Both the position numbers and the translations under genes were made by a program. A model generated the notes under the pieces. That model did no database searches, was not told the DNA's origin, and was given only the letters and a program-made list of their open reading frames with translations. A stretch of 64,000 nucleotides of DNA from Brachionus manjavacas (taxonomy: Eukaryota > Rotifera > Eurotatoria > Ploima > Brachionidae), in assembly GCA_019054805.1 (NCBI GenBank), contig JAHQIY010000004.1:7820501-7884500 (forward strand), written 5' to 3'. Below, piece by piece: positions 46,953 through 58,908 of the stretch; positions within the stretch are counted from its first letter, which is position 1, and every line of letters begins with the position of its first letter.

Positions 46953-47461
46953 TAGTTGTTTGTTCTAACTACAAAAAAATTATGTCTCTGACAAGCTCAA
47001 CGAAAAAATATTCTTAGCTTGAGTAGTCCGTTCATCATTCTATTTCTATCTGACTTGTACCATTTGTCTAGCTCATTTTTGAAGCTTCATTTTCACTTTG
47101 ATTGACCACTTGTTCGAATAAATTCCATTAGTTAAGTTAGTATTAAATCGGTTGAGAAGAATGTTCATAAAAAGTGATTTAACGAGACGTAAATTTTTGA
47201 GTGATAATTTTTGAGCAATGACCTCTAACTGAGCAAACTGCGTCCTCTGACCTCTTTATAGTTGGTTTGGTGTGCAAATGCTCTTTTTTCTTCAAAGGAT
47301 TTTAAAGTATTATACAGTATAATAAATTAGTAAAATTAAAAAAAAGAAGCTTAATTTTAATTATAAATAAGGATTGTAAAATTAAGTAATTAGAACATAA
47401 AAAAACTTCATTTTTTGCAATTATGATTAATACAAAAGTATTTAACACTTCTAGGGGCTGA
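46953..47461. other. Intergenic spacer
   Basis: About 500 bp between the pogo-like element and a LINE insertion, with slightly higher GC. No gene or repeat recognised. Confidence 0.45.
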
Positions 47462-47482
47462 ACTGTTGAAAAAAATTTGGGT

Positions 47483-48242
47483 ATTTTTTGGATTTAATTA
47501 TTTATTTTGTGTGGCCTCAGCGTTAGCTGTTTTAGCCAAGAATAAAAAGAATAGAATAAAGGTTATTGAAAATTAAAGTTAATAATGTTTAAATATACAA
47601 AATATATAAATATAATTAAATATAATAAATAAAATTTTTTAGTCAAAAAATAATAAGACCAACGTAATAATTATTAAATAACTTTTTTAACTCCGCATAA
47701 AAATGTTTTAAAGTCTTTTAAATAGTGGTCATTCAAATATTCGTACTCTTCTTTCATTTCTTCAAAAAGTGGATTTTCGTTGAGGATTGCACTCAATGCG
47801 TAAGCTTCGTTAAGATCGGACATTCTATCTTCAACACTTGGTAACTGAGCTATCTTATTAAGTTCCTTTGATGGAGTATCGTATCTTAATTTAAAAATTG
47901 CTCTGATTGCTGCATTTTGGATTGCTTGTAGTTTTTTTTTTTTTTTTGATAGTCGAGTGAGAATAAATGACGAGTAATCAATAACTGAACGAATTAACGA
48001 GGCATAGATTGATGTTAGTGTTTTAGATGTGAGATTCCATGTCTTGTTTGAAATAATCTTAATGCAATTTAGTCTGTTTGTACATTTTTTCCTTAATTTG
48101 TCAACATGCTTTTGAAAAGTTAGTTTCTTATCAAAAGTTATACCTAAAAACGTTGGGTTTGGGTTATAAGTTAACTTCTGGTTGTACATTTTAAGTGCGA
48201 TCTTATTTGAAATATTTTGGTTGCAGTTTGAAAAAATAATAT
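47483..48242 (-). mobile_element. 5'-truncated LINE with target-site duplication
   Basis: Minus-strand frame 48189..47674 (171 codons) reads FLGITFDKKLTFQKHVDKLR, then YASLIRSVIDYSSFI, LQAIQNAAIRAIFKL and PSVEDRM. This is the C-terminal part of a CR1/jockey-like LINE ORF2 and is intact to its stop. The 3' end reads GGCTAAAACAGCTAACGCTG, AGGCCACAC, then AAATAAATAATTAAAT. A 21-bp direct repeat beginning ACTGTTGAAAAAAATTTGGG flanks it (47462-47482 and 48243-48263), giving precise limits. It is a relatively recent insertion, because the duplication is perfect. Confidence 0.85.
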
Positions 48243-48263
48243 ACTGTTGAAAAAAATTTGGGT

Positions 48264-48660
48264 CTTCTGGTATTAAAATATAAAACTATTTTTTTTTTAT
48301 ATTCGGACAGAAGTCATGAAAGAGAAGAATCTAATGCAGCTAATTACTCAGCTTCTAAACTAATTGGAATAAGAACCGAATGTAGTGAAGAGATAATTTA
48401 TTTAGATAAGATCCCTGATGATGATATTCCCATAAGTTTTCAAAACAAAATAGGGCAAAATGCAATAAATGTGAATCCTAGCAAAGAATAAATTCCTGAA
48501 ACTAATTTTTTCTTATTGTATTTTTTTTGAATTTATTTTTCACTTAACTTATTCATTTAATTTGTGTTTAAGGATTGTTGAAAAAAAAAAGAAAATTTTT
48601 ATTTTCTCATCTAATGTGTACGAAAAAAAAATTGATTTGTAAAAATTTGACTTATGAATC
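48264..48660 (+). other. Unassigned segment between two LINE copies
   Basis: A 77-codon frame (48258..48491) has a non-random-looking acidic C-terminus (KIPDDDIPISFQNKIG). It begins inside the neighbouring target duplication, so its start is not real. It may be the remains of another repeat that the LINE at 47483 interrupted. No family recognised. Confidence 0.35.
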
Positions 48661-51620
48661 CTTGTTAAATACAGGTAAGTCTGTATCTATTACTGAGGGT
48701 TCGAGTGAATTAAGTTGTTGGAATGCGAATGCTACATTGTTAACTCCAGGGAAGTTGAATGAATTGAGATCGTTGTGTATAGAGAAGATCTATGATGTGA
48801 TGTTTATCTCTGAAACTTGGTTCAATGAACTAAGTGTAAATAACATTGAAGGCTACGAATGTTTCCGAATAGATCGTAATGAAAATATAGGAGGTGGAGT
48901 TTGTATTTATGCTGGGGGTTTCTGTTTCCTTCAACTTCATGGAAATCGATAACAAACAACACAATTAAAATTAAATTGAGCAAATCTGGCGTTTAGCTGA
49001 ATCGAGGAAGGAAAAACTTCTGCTGGGGTGCATGCATTGACCAAAAATAATAAGAAGCAGTAAGGGGGTAACAGAAAGTGATGAAACGCAAATGGTGAGA
49101 GATAGAGAGATCATCAAATCGATATAAATGGCGAATAATTTAGTAAAACGGGGGTTATTTAGTGGATTATTACCGGTTGCTGATTTCAACTACAGTGAAT
49201 TGGACTGGAGTGATAACTTAGAGGCTAAAATATTAACGAAGACAGAGAGTGCGGCAGAATTCGTGAACTGTCTTAGCGAGGGGTTTTGGACTCAAAATGT
49301 CTGTTTTAAATACTTCTAGAAGGAACCATTTAAATTAACTAACATATTGGATCTAGTTATGGAGGCGCAGGAGAGAGTGGATAATCTAGAACCAGAAGAA
49401 ATCCTCGGTGGCTAAGAGAATGGTCATTTGAGTATGAGTTGGAGATACAAGATAAAGGAGAAGGTGAAAGAGTTTGGGGACAAGTAAAGGAGGAGTAAAT
49501 TCAGCTACAAGAAGGGGGACTATAAAAGCATGAAAAAATTCTTTGAGAGCATCAATTGGGAAGATACTCTTTGAGAGCATCCGCGATTGTTATAAAGAGT
49601 TCCTGAAAATATATAATGAAGAGTGTGATAGATTTATGCCAAAGATAAAAGTTGATGCGAATCGATGAATCCGGTCACCGTGGCTTACGAAGGATCTCAA
49701 ATCGTTGATGAGAATGAAGGGCAATTTATGGCAGAGCTGAGTGCAGGGCAACAAAATAGATACCGAGAAATATGAAGAGTACAAAGAAATAAGCAAATTT
49801 ATTAAAAGGTCATAAACACTAATATCTCGGTTTATGAAATAAAGCTCACAAGTAATTAGTATAAATCGCCCTGAACGTTTCCTAAGAATCCAAAGGCACT
49901 ATACAGCTACATGAAGAGCAAGCAGAAGGTGAGTGAGAAAATTGGGTCTTTAACTAAGAAAGACGGGAGTACCACAACAGAAAGAAAGCGGAGATTTTGA
50001 ATGAAGCATTCGAAACAGTCTTTTCGGTAGACGATATTGACTTTCAGGAATTTGAAATGAGAATCAAGTTCTTGTGTGATGAAGAAATATTGGAGAATAG
50101 AGATAAGCAATCAAAGTTGGAGAAACAAAATTGCGATAAGTCACCAGGCGGAGACGGGGTGTCACAAATGGTAATAAAAAGTTGCTTTCAAGAGTTGTCA
50201 AAAGCACTCGCTATCATTTTCAGCAAATCGTTAAATGAGAGAGACGTACTGAATGAAAGAAAGAAGCGAACATCTTCTCATTGTACAAGAAAGGGAGTAA
50301 ACTTAAGGCGTCAAATTACAGACCAGTTTCTTTGACATCATTATTTTGTATAGTAATTGAAGGAATAGTTAGAGATTAGATAACAACACATGTGAACAAT
50401 TACAATTTGATTTCTAGTAGACAGCATGGTTTTTTAAAACTTAAGGCATGTGTAACTTACCTTTTGGAGTGTCAGCATTTATTGTCGATGAGCGTGGGTA
50501 ATAATAAGTGGGTGGATGTACTATACACGGACTTGAGAAGGCGTTTGATAAAGTTTCATGTAGGAAACTACTCATCAAGTTAAGAGCGTATGGAATATGT
50601 GGTAAATTGCTTGACTGGATTTTAGCATTCTTGAGCTATAGAAGGCAAAAGGTGGTTATGGGCACGTCGGATTCAAGGTGGAGGAATACAACATGTGGCG
50701 TGCCTCAAGGATCATTATTAGGACCCTTACTTTTCGTGATATATAACAATGACTTGCCAGAAAAAATAAATAACATAATGCAGATGTACGCTGATGATAG
50801 TAAGGTGATTTCAGAGGTGAATGAAATGTCAATATCAGAATTACAAGCAGATAAAAATGAAATAAATAATTAATTAATATTAAGAATGTGATTTCAAGTG
50901 ATGGAAAGCATAGTAAACAAGTAGAAGCGGCGGTATCTAAAGCTAACAGTGCTTTAGGTAGAATGAGGAAAACGTTCAAATATTTTAATATAGAATTGTT
51001 TAAAAAACTGTATCCAGCATGTTTTTCGTCAGAATGCATTAAGAATTCGCTTCGGCGGTATGGAATTCTATAACAAGAAGTGAAATAATTAAGGTAGGGA
51101 GAATCCAGAAAAGGGCGACTAAGATGGTAATATAATTAAGAGGATTAGAGTACGTATATAGACTTAGGGAGCTTGGGTTTACAGACCTGGAAACAAGAAA
51201 GAAAAGAGGGGACTTAATACAAATAAATAAGATAAGGAAAGGGTTCGAGAGGGGAGATTTGGATACCAGAGAGAATGAGGGAGTAAGTGAAGGGACAAGC
51301 AGGAGATACAATAGCCAAATAAGAAGGGAAAAGCAAGATGGGACCATGAGGGATAAGTTCTTACTTAATCGAATAGCTACAACCTGGAACATTTTACCCT
51401 CTGAAATAGTAGGGACTGATACGGTGAATCATTTCAAGGCCAAAATTGATGTACACATGAAGTCGGAGACCTGGAGTAGATCTGTTTACAGAATCAGATA
51501 CTGAGGAACTTTGACTTAATGCAACGAAGGTTGCAAGCTGATAAAGTGCAGCGTTATGAACTGCACTCACACTTATGTGTTATAGCTCACACTACTCCTA
51601 CTACTACTAGTACTTTTTTC
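48661..51620 (+). mobile_element. Long decayed CR1/jockey-like LINE, endonuclease plus reverse transcriptase
   Basis: Domains appear in order with frameshifts. The AP-endonuclease covers 48700-49310 (LSCWNANATLLTPGKLNELR, MFISETWFNE, GGGVCIYA, VADFNYSELDW). A linker with KSPGGDGVSQMVI is at 50145-50180. The reverse transcriptase covers 50395-50873 (ISSRQHGF, YTDLEKAFDKVS with a frame change, GVPQGSLLGPLLFVIYNNDL, MYADDSKVI). The thumb and C-terminus cover 50920-51504 (SKANSALGRMRKTFKYF, LRELGFTDLETRKKRGDLIQ, FLLNRIATTWNILPSEIV). The stretch is visibly GC-richer than its surroundings. The 3' end holds two hairpins (51521-51534, 51545-51567) and an ACT-rich microsatellite to about 51612. Confidence 0.88.
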
Positions 51621-52266
51621 AATTTTTATTTATTTAAATTGTAAAATTCTGTCATCGCTTCTTTAATAGTTATGAATTAGAAGGTTATAGTTGTACGAAA
51701 CTAATTATTAAAGTAATTATTTGAAAATTAAGATTAGTGAAAAATTCAATTTTCAAATGATTTATCTTTTTTAAAAAAGCGTATCTAAGTAAATGCTTTT
51801 TTAAAAATGATAATTAAAATTATTCATTAATTTGCTTACTCACTAAACTTAAATTTTAATCATACAACTCAAAAAACTAAGTTAACATTTATACAATTCT
51901 GCTTAAGACTATTCATTTTATTGTTAATTTTTAGACTAATATTTGTCTAATATTCATTGACATCAACTAATATTTAAGAGATAAAAAAATCAGAAAAAAA
52001 TTTAATTAAAATTTAATTATTAATAAAAAATTTCTAAGTTATAACATTAAAAAGAAAAAAATATAAAGACAAAAAATTATTTCATCCACTTAAATATCAT
52101 TTTACCATCTACCTAAAAATATAATGATATTCACAAATTTTAATATTTATTAATTTCATTTCAAGTCGAGTATTCATCCAAATTAACTAGTAAATGATAA
52201 ATTGCAAAAATTCTTTTTCTATTTAATTAATTAAATTAAAAACTTCGATGAAAAAATGATCTAAAA
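51621..52266. other. Upstream flank of EXOC1
   Basis: About 650 bp, AT-rich, including the EXOC1 promoter and 5' UTR. No specific element recognised. Confidence 0.45.
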
Positions 52267-55200
52267 ATGTTCAAATCGGTGCAGCAAAAACTAAAAGACG
52301 CTTCGATATTAGAAGTCAATGAGCCCATACTTTCTTTTATCCAAGTCATAGATTTCAACAAACAACAGCAGCAATTTAAAAAGCTAGCCAAAGAAGAACT
52401 TTCAGCTCTAGTACAAAACAAGGGTTATTATTTTTTGGCATCAAGTAAAAATTAAATTTTTTTTAAAGTTAAATTTATTTAATTAATTATTTTTCAAGTA
52501 AAAACCGCCGACAATGATTCAACGCCAATTATTTATTTGTTAAGACTAAATGAAAAAACAAACGATTTTAAGCTAAAAGCAACCTATTATCTTGATGAAA
52601 TAAAATCAATCACTAAAATAGATAACAAAATAAAACAAAATTTATCTAATGGTAGCACAGTTGACAGCGATGTGTTCTCTTTCGAACTTGTTTTCAAAAG
52701 CGATTCAGTTGATTCACTAAATGACACTGTAGACCAAAAACTCAAATTTGTTTGGCAATGTAACAAAATAGAAGATAGAAACGATTTTTTGGACACTCTG
52801 TGGAAGTTGTCTGAACAATTTCTTAAAGTTTCTAGTCGTCCAAAATTTGTCAACTATAAATTCGAACGTAGGTTAAATGAAATTTTGGATTTTATTTTAA
52901 CAAATTGGTTTTAGCCAAAAAAGTAACAGCCCAGACAAGAAATGATAAGGACAGAGAGGACGATAATTCTATTTTAGATGATATGAAACAACAATATGAA
53001 ATAAGTAAATCGGATGAGGACTCTTTGCTTAAGCTCATGTCCGAGTGTGACTTTGCTAGTTCTAGTGCTGAGAAATTCATTGAAAAACTTCAAGATGAAC
53101 TTCTAAAGCTAGATACGGTAAATTTACCTTTTAATTATGTGTAATCTTTATGAAAATTTAAATTTTTTACTTGAAAAGCTATTTTTTTAATTTAAAAAAT
53201 TGTCAGATTTTCAAGTTAGCATGCTGTTCAAGGCCTTAATAATGATTTCATTCACAAAAATTAGAATTTTTATTAAGATTGTTTGGATAAAAGAGAAATA
53301 ATTCATAAAATTTTAACTAAAATTAATTTTTCTTAAATTTATAAAGGCAATAAAAAAATTAAAGCTTATTTTTGCATGCATTAGGTAATATGAGTTGATG
53401 TTAGTTCTAAGTGAGAGATTATTAACAGCAGCTTTACAATTTAGTTTTTCAAAGCATTATAAAATTTAATCGGTTAAGCATCATCTTATGTTTGATCAAT
53501 GTAATCAGAATTACTTTATTTTCCAATAATATAGGACAAATTTGAATTTCACTTAATAAATAAATTTCGATATTTAATTAATTTGTAAAAAAAAATTTTT
53601 TTAATTTTTTACTCTACCTTAAAAAGGAATGCGGCTTAAGTTTCGAAAATAAACCCATGCATCTTTTACATAAAAAGATTTTTCAAAAAAAAAATACAAT
53701 TGCTATTAAATTAAATTTAATAAAATATAATTAAATTTTAAAATCTTTAAAAATATTTTAAACTTGAAGCAGTATTAAGTACAAAAAAAATCCATACTTT
53801 TTTTAGATTTTAATGTGCAAAATATTAAAAAATTGTGAAATATTGTGACTTTTTTTCAATGCGACATTAAATCCGAAATTTTGACTTCAAATGCCGCATT
53901 AATTCTAAGATACCAACATATGAACATTTTTTGGATAATATTTTACATAAATTTTCTTTAATTTACGTTAAATTACATAAATTTACGAAAATTTAAAAAT
54001 TGTAAAAAAATTTTTTTTTTTTAAGCTTTCTTCAAAAAATTCAAAAAAATTGCGTAAAAATGCATAAATTCACTATTTTTAAAAGTAAAAAAATAGTAAA
54101 AAAAAGGTAAAAAAAAAAAAAATAATGAAGCAAAAAAGTAAAATTAATTAGTTTTTTAATTGTAAGGAAATTTCAGCTTTTTGCTTAGAATTATTTTCTT
54201 GGTGAGCTTTAACTTTTGTTTTAACTGTTTTTTAGCCTTTCTTACTGTTAAAAAGTGTGAATTTACGAAAATTTACGTGAGATAGCCGTCGAGTATTGTG
54301 TAATATCAAAACTGTACGAATTGATCAAGTAAGATAAGTCAATAGCTCTTCTCTTCTTGATAGAAAACAAAGATAATTGTTCAATTGTTTATTTATTTAA
54401 TAGTAAAATTATCTAATATTAACATCCTTATTATTAAAAATTGAGTTCCAAAAGACTAGTTTTTTTTTAATTTATTTTTAAATAATAAGGAAAAATTTCC
54501 TTTTATAAAAATTAAGAAAAAAATAAGATTAAATTGGTCAGAATTGAATCAAGTTTTAGAATTCTAGAGATAAAATTTTATGATGAACAATTAAACAATT
54601 TGATCTAAATTGTTGTTGTTTTTTTCAACAAAATATTTGAACTTTTTTTTCATTTATCAACTTTGAAGTCTCAAAGAGATCTAATCCTGAGGTCCCATCG
54701 GGCTTGGTGCGTTAAACTTTTAATAAATAACTTTGATCTAAAAGTTTTCTAATTTAAAATTTAACTATGAAGAAGGTAGCTAAAAAATAAATAAATTTTG
54801 ATTCCTTTTTTATTTCGTCTATTCTATGTGTTTTAATTTGAATCGTCAAAGTTATAAGTAAATTCGGCTCAAAAATTAATTAAACCATACAATAAAAATT
54901 CTCTATATCCATTTACTTTGCTTGCAATAGATGACTTAAGAATACATCAGTAAGTTCTTGATTTTAATATCTAATTAAATTGTTGTGAGAGTGGAAATAT
55001 TTTGAAGTAGAATCTTACACTAACATTTAAATTTAAATATAAAGAAAGCATTTTTGATTAAAAAAGTAATAAAAAATTAAAAATTAAAGTCTAACATTGA
55101 GAGTATAATGAACTCGGAAGAAAAAACCCTAAAGCTTATTGACATGCTTGATGGTGCTGTTGATGAAATTGAAAAAATTGATGTTCGATTGAAGGAATAT

Positions 55201-57707
55201 GAGGACAAAATAAGTGCAGTAGGTGATGCGGTTCGTCTAGTAGGTGAACGAGATAATGTGATTCAATTACAGCAAAATAATCAATACGCATTGCTTGAAC
55301 TTCTCGAGTCTTTTGTCACCAATTTAGATTTTCCTCAAGAATACCGAAAAGCTTTGATAGCCTGCGATTTATCCAACGAAAGATCCATCAAAAGAGTTTC
55401 GTTGGCCGCAAAAAAACTCTTGGAAGTTCTTGAGGCCGGATTACCACCAGGTAAGATTTTAATATTATTCCTTTAGCAGGTTTTAAATGGAAAAAAATTT
55501 AGGCTTAAAAAAAATGAAGGCCCATGGAGACCAAATTATTGTTCTTGAAAAATTCAAATTTAGTTTTTGTAGTAATTTATGTCAGCATTTAAAAAACGCA
55601 ATTGGGCATGCTGTAATTTTACCTAAATGTTGAAAAAAATACGCCTAATACCTTAATTATTTTCAAAGACAAATAAACATTTGGAGTCCTACAAAATTGA
55701 TGATAATTCCTTGAAAAATATTCCAAGTCACAAAAGTATACATGATGATTTGCTTTGCTTAAAAGATCTGGTTCCATGGGTACATCGATCCACTTGCTCG
55801 TTCTCTGAAAACAATCGAAAAATTACATTCTACGATGATCTAAAAAATTACTACATTGACACTACAAAACAGCTTTATCTTAGAGAAATTAATGCATTCG
55901 GCTTCTGTGCCAAGACAAGAATAGTGAGCAGTGACCGGGCCAAGTCAAGTAAAATTTATAAAAAAAAATTTTTTCACTGAAAAGAAAGTTCCTTCATTCT
56001 TAGAGAATGGAATTTTTTCCAAAGGACCCTTTTTTCATAGTCATTTGCATGAAAATGCTTGATAAAAATACTCAAAGAAAATTTATTTCCAATCCTTAAA
56101 AAATTTTAATTCTAAAAATTGAATTTAATTTATTCTAAAGACGTTTCAATGGAAAATATAAGAGGGTCGATGATTAGATCGATGGACAAGCCACATCATG
56201 GGGAAATTTTAGGAAATAAGACTGATCAAGAAAATAAAAAAACTTTAAAAATGATTTTCATGAAACTCTTAAATCAACTAACTTCCATTGTTGCAAATGA
56301 ACAAATATTTTGCCAAGAGTTTTTTGCGGTACCAAGTGCTACCAAACAAGTGAAACTCGAAGATTCAACATCCAATTCAATTAAGCCCATGTCCAGAACA
56401 AATTCAAATTTATCTCTAGCATCGAATGCATCTGCTAATAAACAAGAGCCTAAGGTTGATTTGTAAGCATAAATTTTGAATTTTATCATTAAAATTTTTG
56501 GTTGAATTATTTTTCAAGTACGATTCTGAGGGAAATTTTCGCAGGTTTAATTGAGGATCAGGTCAAGCAAGTAATGGACGGAATCGTTAGAGCAGATTAT
56601 CTGTAAATTTTGTTTTTCAATTTTTTTTTTAATGAGAAAAAATAATGATTTTATTTGAAAATGATATTTTTTAGTTTGGTTTTATTTCTTTATTCGGACC
56701 TGCTAGCTAGAGTGATAATTTGCCATACAAATAAAGAATACATGCATCAACCGATGGTTGGTTTGTTGAGATTTGCCAAAGAAAAATGCGAGGATTTTGT
56801 GGTAAATAATTTCTTGTAAAAAAAATGATGACTTTTTAATAAATTTTGAATAGAAAAATTTTAAAGATTTTATCAACGAAACGAAAGTTAACAAAAAAGA
56901 AAAAATTGGAATATTAAAATTTGTTAAATACTTTGAAGAATTCGTAAAAGAAGCGGAAATATGTTGGGAGCCGATCAAAAAGGACTCATATGAGAAACTT
57001 AGCAACATATATGACGGAATTGTGAGAGAAATATTCAGAGCTATCGAGGAAATTGCTACTGGCAGTTTGAAAACACCATCTGAAGTTGTTTTTTTCCAAA
57101 ACTACCATCATATGAATCGTATAATTATTTAAAAAAAAATTTAATTATAAAAAAACCTCTTAAAAATTTAATTAAGATATCATGCGTAGTATGAGTGGAT
57201 TGAAAGAATTGACAAAAAAAGCAAGAGAAGAATATCTTCATTGGCAAAAGGAATATGTAAAAAAATATTTTGGGAGACCTCTAGAGAAAATACACGTAAA
57301 TTTTAATTTTTTTCTTTTGAACAATTTTTAACTCCCAAAAGGAATTCTTTGAAAAAGTCCAAGCAAAAATTGATCGAGGTCTTAAGCACCAAGATATATC
57401 CTACCAACTTGACTTGTCGGCAAATAGTCTACGCGAAATAATTCGGGAATATCCAGCGAAGGAAGTTAAAAAAGGACTTTCCGATTTGTATAACAAGGTA
57501 GAAAAGCATTTAGTCGAAAATAGTAATTTATTAGATGTCGTTTGGCGAGAAATGTCTCACGAGTTCATCAATCAGTACAAAAACTATGAGCATTTAATTA
57601 AGATGTGCTACGAAGGCCAAAGCATCAAATTCGAATTTTCCGAGGAAGATATATACAGAATATTCAATGAAATTTCTATAGAAAAATCAAAAGATCATAA
57701 GTTTTGA
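52267..57707 (+). CDS. EXOC1: Exocyst complex component 1 (EXOC1/Sec3)
   Basis: Twelve exons (52267-52444, 52499-52867, 52915-53117, 55090-55450, 55503-55612, 55669-55948, 56141-56462, 56519-56602, 56675-56801, 56854-57118, 57177-57295, 57342-57707) give one frame of 927 codons; human EXOC1 is 894 aa. The N-terminal part (1-180) corresponds to the Sec3 PIP2-binding, PH-like domain (VQNKGYYFLAS, FVWQCNKIEDRNDFLDTLWK). Then come NIESIMNSEEKTLKLIDMLD with a coiled coil, LNQLTSIVANEQIFCQEFF, and the highly conserved end IREYPAKEVKKGLSDLYNKV, then VEKHL, VVWREMSHEFINQYKNYEHL. Sec3 is an exocyst subunit that marks plasma-membrane sites for tethering of secretory vesicles through phosphoinositide and Rho-type GTPase binding. 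Intron 3 is 1972 bp, the others about 40-190 nt. It is transcribed on the plus strand, with no operon-like neighbour. Confidence 0.93.
53118..55089 (+). other. EXOC1 intron 3, long
   Basis: 1972 bp starting GGTAAAT and ending TTAAAG. Most is low-complexity. AATTTACGAAAATTTA occurs twice (about 53985 and 54261). Near 54665-54725 CCTGAGGTCCCATCGGGCTT, then GGTGCG, followed by TTTAATAAATAA looks like another LINE 3' tail. No nested gene seen. Confidence 0.55.
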
Positions 57708-58006
57708 TATTATTTTTTACTATTTTATTGGTCTTTGTTTTGATTTATCTAATGATTTCTAAAAATTGACTCGATTCCAAGTTATGGGTCAAAACTGTTT
57801 AGCTTTTCCAATTAACCCTGACAAGCCTAACTAATTTTCAATTTATTTCTATAAAAAAATTGTTTACTTTATTCAAATAAATAAATTTTTTTTCTAGAAT
57901 TTCTTTTAATTTTTTTGAATTATTAATAAAAGGATCGAAAAAATTTAAATATTTCAAATAAAATAATATATAATCTATGCACGGTTTAAAACAGTTTCAC
58001 AAAGAA
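57708..58006. other. EXOC1 3' flank
   Basis: AT-rich sequence with AATAAA-type signals; presumably the EXOC1 3' UTR. Nothing else. Confidence 0.45.
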
Positions 58007-58122
58007 ATCTTAAATCTCTTAAATAAAAAATTTAAAATAATTTTAGAAAAAAATAAAAATTTTCTTATTCACTGTTTTTCCATATTGTTTTAATTTAAAG
58101 AACTCTTTTAAAGTACGAAAAT
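58007..58122 (+). repeat. 116-bp direct repeat, left copy (target duplication)
   Basis: Starts ATCTTAAATCTCTTAAATAA and ends AAAGTACGAAAAT. It differs from the right copy (58909-59024) at one base (CATATTG versus CATGTTG). It borders the A/T tail of the LINE fragment exactly. Confidence 0.9.
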
Positions 58123-58908
58123 TTTTTATTTATTTATTTAAATATAATTTGGGAGAGACTCCCAGGCAGTTTGGAATGGAACTTAGTCCTCCCTTTCAGC
58201 CTCTTGCTTGAAGAAACATAAAAAAAATTAAAAAGTTTGAATTTAAAATCAAAATAAAATAGAAACAAAAGTGTTTTGTTAGCTTGGAATTAAAAGTTGA
58301 AAGATATTGTTAAGTGATGACCAAATGTACTTTTTGAAGATTTGCATAAAAAATTATAGAATAAAAAATTATAAAATAAAAAATTATAAGTAAAGTTAGT
58401 GTTAGTTTAGTATTTTTGAATAATTAGATCGAATAAAGTTTTGAATCTAGGATTTGTTGTTTGGACGTAATCGTTAAGCTCTTCTTGGATTAGGCTGTGG
58501 CTCCGTTTGACCGAAATGAAATTTGCGATCAGTTTATTGAGTCTAGTAACAAGTAAGTCGACTTTGAGTTTTTGGTGAATATCACTGATTCTTGTTTTTA
58601 AAGGGAAGTATTGTATGATTCGAAGAACACGGTTTTGGAGTTTTTGAATGTCGCTTCTGATTCGTTGCGTGTCTGTCATTAGTGGGATGAAGATGTAGTC
58701 AAAATTGGAACGGATTAGGCTTTTGTAGACTATAAGCGAGAGATAAGTATTGTTTTTTAAATTCATACCCTTTAATTTTCTAATCATATTTATCTTGCTA
58801 AGGACTTTTTCTTCAACCATTGAAAGGTGCTTTTTGAAGTTTAGCTTCGGGTATAGTTCGTGGCCTAAGAATTTTGGAAACGGTTCAATTGGAATCATGA
58901 TGTTATCG
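58123..58908 (-). mobile_element. 5'-truncated LINE flanked by 116-bp duplications
   Basis: The minus-strand frame 58898..58407 (163 codons) has FLGHELYPKLNFKKHLSMVE, then YKSLIRSNFDYIFIPLM, IQKLQNRVLRIIQYFPL and RISDIHQKLKV. This is the C-terminal region of a LINE ORF2, intact to its stop. Downstream on the same strand lies a family-2 tail (about 58215-58130: AGGACTAAGTTCCATTCC, then CAAACTGCCTGGGAGTCTCT), ending in AAATAAATAAATAAAAA at 58123. The element is cut at its 5' side in mid-ORF, the usual result of incomplete target-primed reverse transcription. Confidence 0.85.

Noticed and set aside
48258-48491. 77-codon frame as a gene
   Set aside because: Its start codon lies in the LINE target duplication and no homology is recognised; kept only as an unassigned segment.
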